Source: a virus. Taken from it: DNA of 38,637 bases. A model generated the notes under the pieces. The model had not been told where the DNA came from. It ran no database searches and worked only from the letters and a program-made list of their open reading frames with translations. Numbering within the stretch: the first letter of the stretch is position 1; every line of letters starts with the position of its first letter. Shown in pieces: positions 37,019-38,637 of this stretch. Location of the stretch: positions 1 to 38,637 of IMG/VR virus record IMGVR_UViG_3300025073_000105. The stretch is one strand, 5' to 3'. The position numbers and the translations under genes were made by a program.

Positions 37019-37438
37019 TTAATTCTTGTGATTTAAACTATTCAACAATTGTGCTTTTATTCTCCTCCCACTTCCACCACCACTATCATCAATATTTTCA
37101 ATCATTGTTATAACTTTCTCCATAGTTTCTTCTCTTCCTTTAGCAAAAGCATAATCAACGGCAAAGGCTATCTCTATATTTTTATAATTCGCTTTAATAC
37201 ATTTTTCTAAACATTCACTTTTCCAACCTGCACCCTGACCATATCTTTTAACCCATTCTTTCTTTCCTTGCTCGATTGCTTCTTCTCTTACTGTGCGGAT
37301 GAAGGCTTTGAGCTTCTCCAAATCTCTTAAAATAAAATCCCTTTCTCCTTGTGCAAATCTTGCTAAAAATAAACCAAATAACTCTAATTCTAATTTATTA
37401 AATTTTTCCTCCCAATTCAAAGGTTGTTTGTTTGTCAT
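37019..37438 (-). CDS. 139-aa hypothetical helical protein
   Basis: Helical throughout, with charged repeats (FILRDLEKLKAFIRTVREEA, AFAKGREETMEKVITMIEN). Starts one base after the previous TAA (TAATATG), so coupled. A Gly/Ser-rich segment (DDSGGGSGRRIK) near the C-terminus looks like a linker. No domain recognised. Confidence 0.6.
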   Translation of the reverse strand: MTNKQPLNWEEKFNKLELELFGLFLARFAQGERDFILRDLEKLKAFIRTVREEAIEQGKKEWVKRYGQGAGWKSECLEKCIKANYKNIEIAFAVDYAFAKGREETMEKVITMIENIDDSGGGSGRRIKAQLLNSLNHKN

Positions 37439-37439
37439 A

Positions 37440-37691
37440 TTAAAAGAAATTCATTTTAAAGGCATCAAAGTTTGCCCACATTCTGCAAGTCCAACAGCCT
37501 ACTGCTTGTCGCTTGCAAGGCATACCAACTTTTTTAATTAACACTTGCTCCATTTTAGTCATTGCTCGGCCTATTTCTTTATCATCGGTTTCGTAGTCCC
37601 ATTTCTTTGGCTGTTTGTTTGACATACAATTATTAAATGTTTTTCTTAATGATGAGTTTTCTTCTTCAAATAGTTCTGATGGTTTCGGCAT
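37440..37691 (-). CDS. 83-aa hypothetical protein
   Basis: The start is set at ATG 37691 by TAA-T-ATG; the 103-residue version is rejected. MPKPSELFEEENSSLRKTFNN then a basic middle, C-terminal C-x9-C-x2-C (CKRQAVGCWTCRMW) that could bind zinc, and an aromatic end. Unknown function. Confidence 0.6.
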   Translation of the reverse strand: MPKPSELFEEENSSLRKTFNNCMSNKQPKKWDYETDDKEIGRAMTKMEQVLIKKVGMPCKRQAVGCWTCRMWANFDAFKMNFF

Positions 37692-37692
37692 A

Positions 37693-38079
37693 TTATTTAA
37701 GCAGTTCAGGATTTTGATAAATATTGCCGATGACTTCTTCTTGGGCGGCATAGACTTTCAAATAATCATTCGAGGCAGGGCGTGCAGATGCACTGTCAAG
37801 ATTAACTACTGTAAAACCACCGTCATTAAAAACAATCTTGTATTTATTTCCGTCTTTCACAGGAACTTGTAATATGTCCCCCTCATAAATTTCAACACCA
37901 TTTTTGTCTTTTAGTCCTGTGTACTGCATTAATTTTAACGATGGGTTGAGTAACCCATATCCAGCTGGTGAAAATAACGGAGATAAATGTTCACTCGGAA
38001 ATTGATAATACATTTCACCGCCGTCTTTTAAATTATCAGTCCACGCTCTAAATTTGTAACGATTATTTAAGTTTCCCAT
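37693..38079 (-). CDS. YopX-like phage protein
   Basis: 128 aa with YKFRAWTDN near the N-terminus, then LMQYTGLKDKNGVEIYEGD and the C-terminal EEVIGNIYQNPELL, the three hallmarks of the YopX family. YopX proteins are widespread in phages and prophages of Gram-positive hosts; the function is unknown. It starts inside the 3' end of the HNH gene upstream. Confidence 0.85.
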   Translation of the reverse strand: MGNLNNRYKFRAWTDNLKDGGEMYYQFPSEHLSPLFSPAGYGLLNPSLKLMQYTGLKDKNGVEIYEGDILQVPVKDGNKYKIVFNDGGFTVVNLDSASARPASNDYLKVYAAQEEVIGNIYQNPELLK

Positions 38080-38455
38080 ATTTGTTTTTTTTACGTTCTT
38101 TATAAGTTAATTTGTTGTGTTCACTTATTGTTAAAACCTCAATATTTTCTGGTCTATTATCTTGTTTATTTCCATTTTTATGGTGAGCAATCTCTAGTTT
38201 TGTTAAATAGCGACCAATATTCTTCTCCGCAACAAAACGATGTTCCGCTATGTACCGACCCTTTTTTATTGCGTTTGGATGTGTTGGCAAGTATAGATAA
38301 AAGTAACCATTCACAAATATCTTTTCTTTGTAAGCTCGTTTATTGGGATGTTTTCGCTTCCACCTAAAATAACATTCTTGATTACAGAATAACGAACCTT
38401 CTCTATCATACTTTTTAGTTATTTTTGAGCATTGTTTGCATTTTACTGATTTCAT
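38063..38455 (-). CDS. HNH endonuclease (small, free-standing)
   Basis: 130 aa. N-terminal zinc-type C6-x2-C9 and C24-x3-C28; HNH core with EH (71-72), LEIAHHKNGNKQDN (HH 91-92, N100) and NIEVLT followed by H113. A second free-standing HNH enzyme, shorter than the one at 32380-32940, which it resembles in core layout. First gene after a strong promoter. Such genes spread as homing elements between related phages. Confidence 0.85.
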   Translation of the reverse strand: MKSVKCKQCSKITKKYDREGSLFCNQECYFRWKRKHPNKRAYKEKIFVNGYFYLYLPTHPNAIKKGRYIAEHRFVAEKNIGRYLTKLEIAHHKNGNKQDNRPENIEVLTISEHNKLTYKERKKNKYGKLK

Positions 38456-38484
38456 AAATTATATTTTAATTGTTATATGAAATT

Positions 38485-38513
38485 AGTATAGTAATTTTAT
38501 TATTCTTTGTCAA
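38485..38513 (-). promoter_or_regulatory. Sigma70 promoter (minus strand)
   Basis: TTGACA (38513-38508), 17 bp, TATACT (38490-38485), about 30 nt before the HNH start. It gives the rest of the leftward operon its own promoter beyond the 1000-1028 promoter. Confidence 0.85.
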
Positions 38514-38528
38514 ATTTTATTTCTCTAT

Positions 38529-38637
38529 TCATACAATTTTAACATTCTTACCTTCTAGTTTCGTTAATTTGTCTTCTGCTTCTTTTACAGTGTATTTAGT
38601 TGCTGGGCGGTATTTGTCTACGAGAGATTTTGGAATA
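38529..38637 (-). CDS. 46-aa hypothetical protein, C-terminal part
   Basis: The minus frame enters at base 38637 in the phase left by the piece at 1-32 and ends at TGA 38531-38529. It contains ATKYTVKEAEDKLTKLEGK and ends KNVKIV. It supports the circular continuity of the sequence. Confidence 0.7.
   Translation of the reverse strand, partial: IPKSLVDKYRPATKYTVKEAEDKLTKLEGKNVKIV

Noticed and set aside
1-38637. Stop codon reassignment (TGA as Gly or Trp)
   Set aside because: Several frames end at TGA exactly where the next gene starts (16453, 18062, 33280, 32380), and recognised proteins have no internal TGA.
1-38637. CRISPR array or insertion sequence
   Set aside because: No regularly spaced identical repeats of array type and no transposase-like protein were found; the linker repeats are single copies at gene junctions.

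Overview
The window reads as one complete, AT-rich, short-tailed (podovirus-like) phage genome, cut open at an arbitrary point. An ORF at the left edge (minus strand, ATG at 32-30) continues in frame into the ORF at the right edge (stop 38531-38529), giving one 46-residue protein when the ends are joined. The molecule is therefore circular or circularly permuted, about 38.6 kb. The host cannot be named. Promoters are bacterial sigma70 type (TTGACA, 17 bp, TATACT/TATATT/TACGAT), and an initiator-like tRNA is present. Most genes lack a Shine-Dalgarno (SD) site and are joined by short stereotyped stop-start junctions. I see no integrase, DNA or RNA polymerase, helicase or primase.

Layout. A control region at about 640-1090 holds back-to-back divergent promoters around a palindrome (TCAATATTGA, 1025-1034). 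Rightward: a small protein (1087-1374); a compact promoter / structured RNA / Lys-rich micro-ORF / terminator unit (1376-1623); an initiator-like tRNA-Met (1628-1698); a structured RNA region (1702-1893); small genes; terminase small and large subunits (2986-4567); a structured RNA (4925-5040); portal (5092-7077); scaffold, decoration protein and major capsid protein (7788-9891); a large block of repetitive beta-rich fibre or appendage proteins (10254-16317); a lysis cassette (16327-18064); neck adaptor and tail nozzle (18061-20884); more spike-like proteins; and three large candidate ejection proteins (22525-29114). The ejection proteins include a lysozyme-like domain and, in the 991-aa protein, a segment resembling a RelA/SpoT nucleotide pyrophosphotransferase.

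The leftward (minus) arm runs from about 993 through the joined ends back to 29339. It carries many small early/accessory genes: RHH protein, RNase H, HNH endonucleases, YopX, HExxH peptidase, lipoprotein, zinc-ribbon microproteins, C5-cytosine methyltransferase and HAD phosphatase. Three internal sigma70 promoters (38485-38513, 33041-33069, 30456-30484) subdivide it. Between 32068 and 33423 lies an island whose genes, unlike the rest, have strong SD sites. It is flanked upstream by a tRNA-like cloverleaf closed by a 22-bp stem (33443-33553), and it contains its own promoter and an interlocking-hairpin leader before an HNH endonuclease gene.

The least expected content is in RNA and in the ejected proteins: several promoter-structured-RNA-terminator units, the phage-borne initiator-like tRNA, structured intergenic RNAs before virion gene blocks, two families of repeated intergenic linkers, and the RelA/SpoT-like domain. 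RNA structures were found by reading inverted repeats by eye. No folding or database search was possible.
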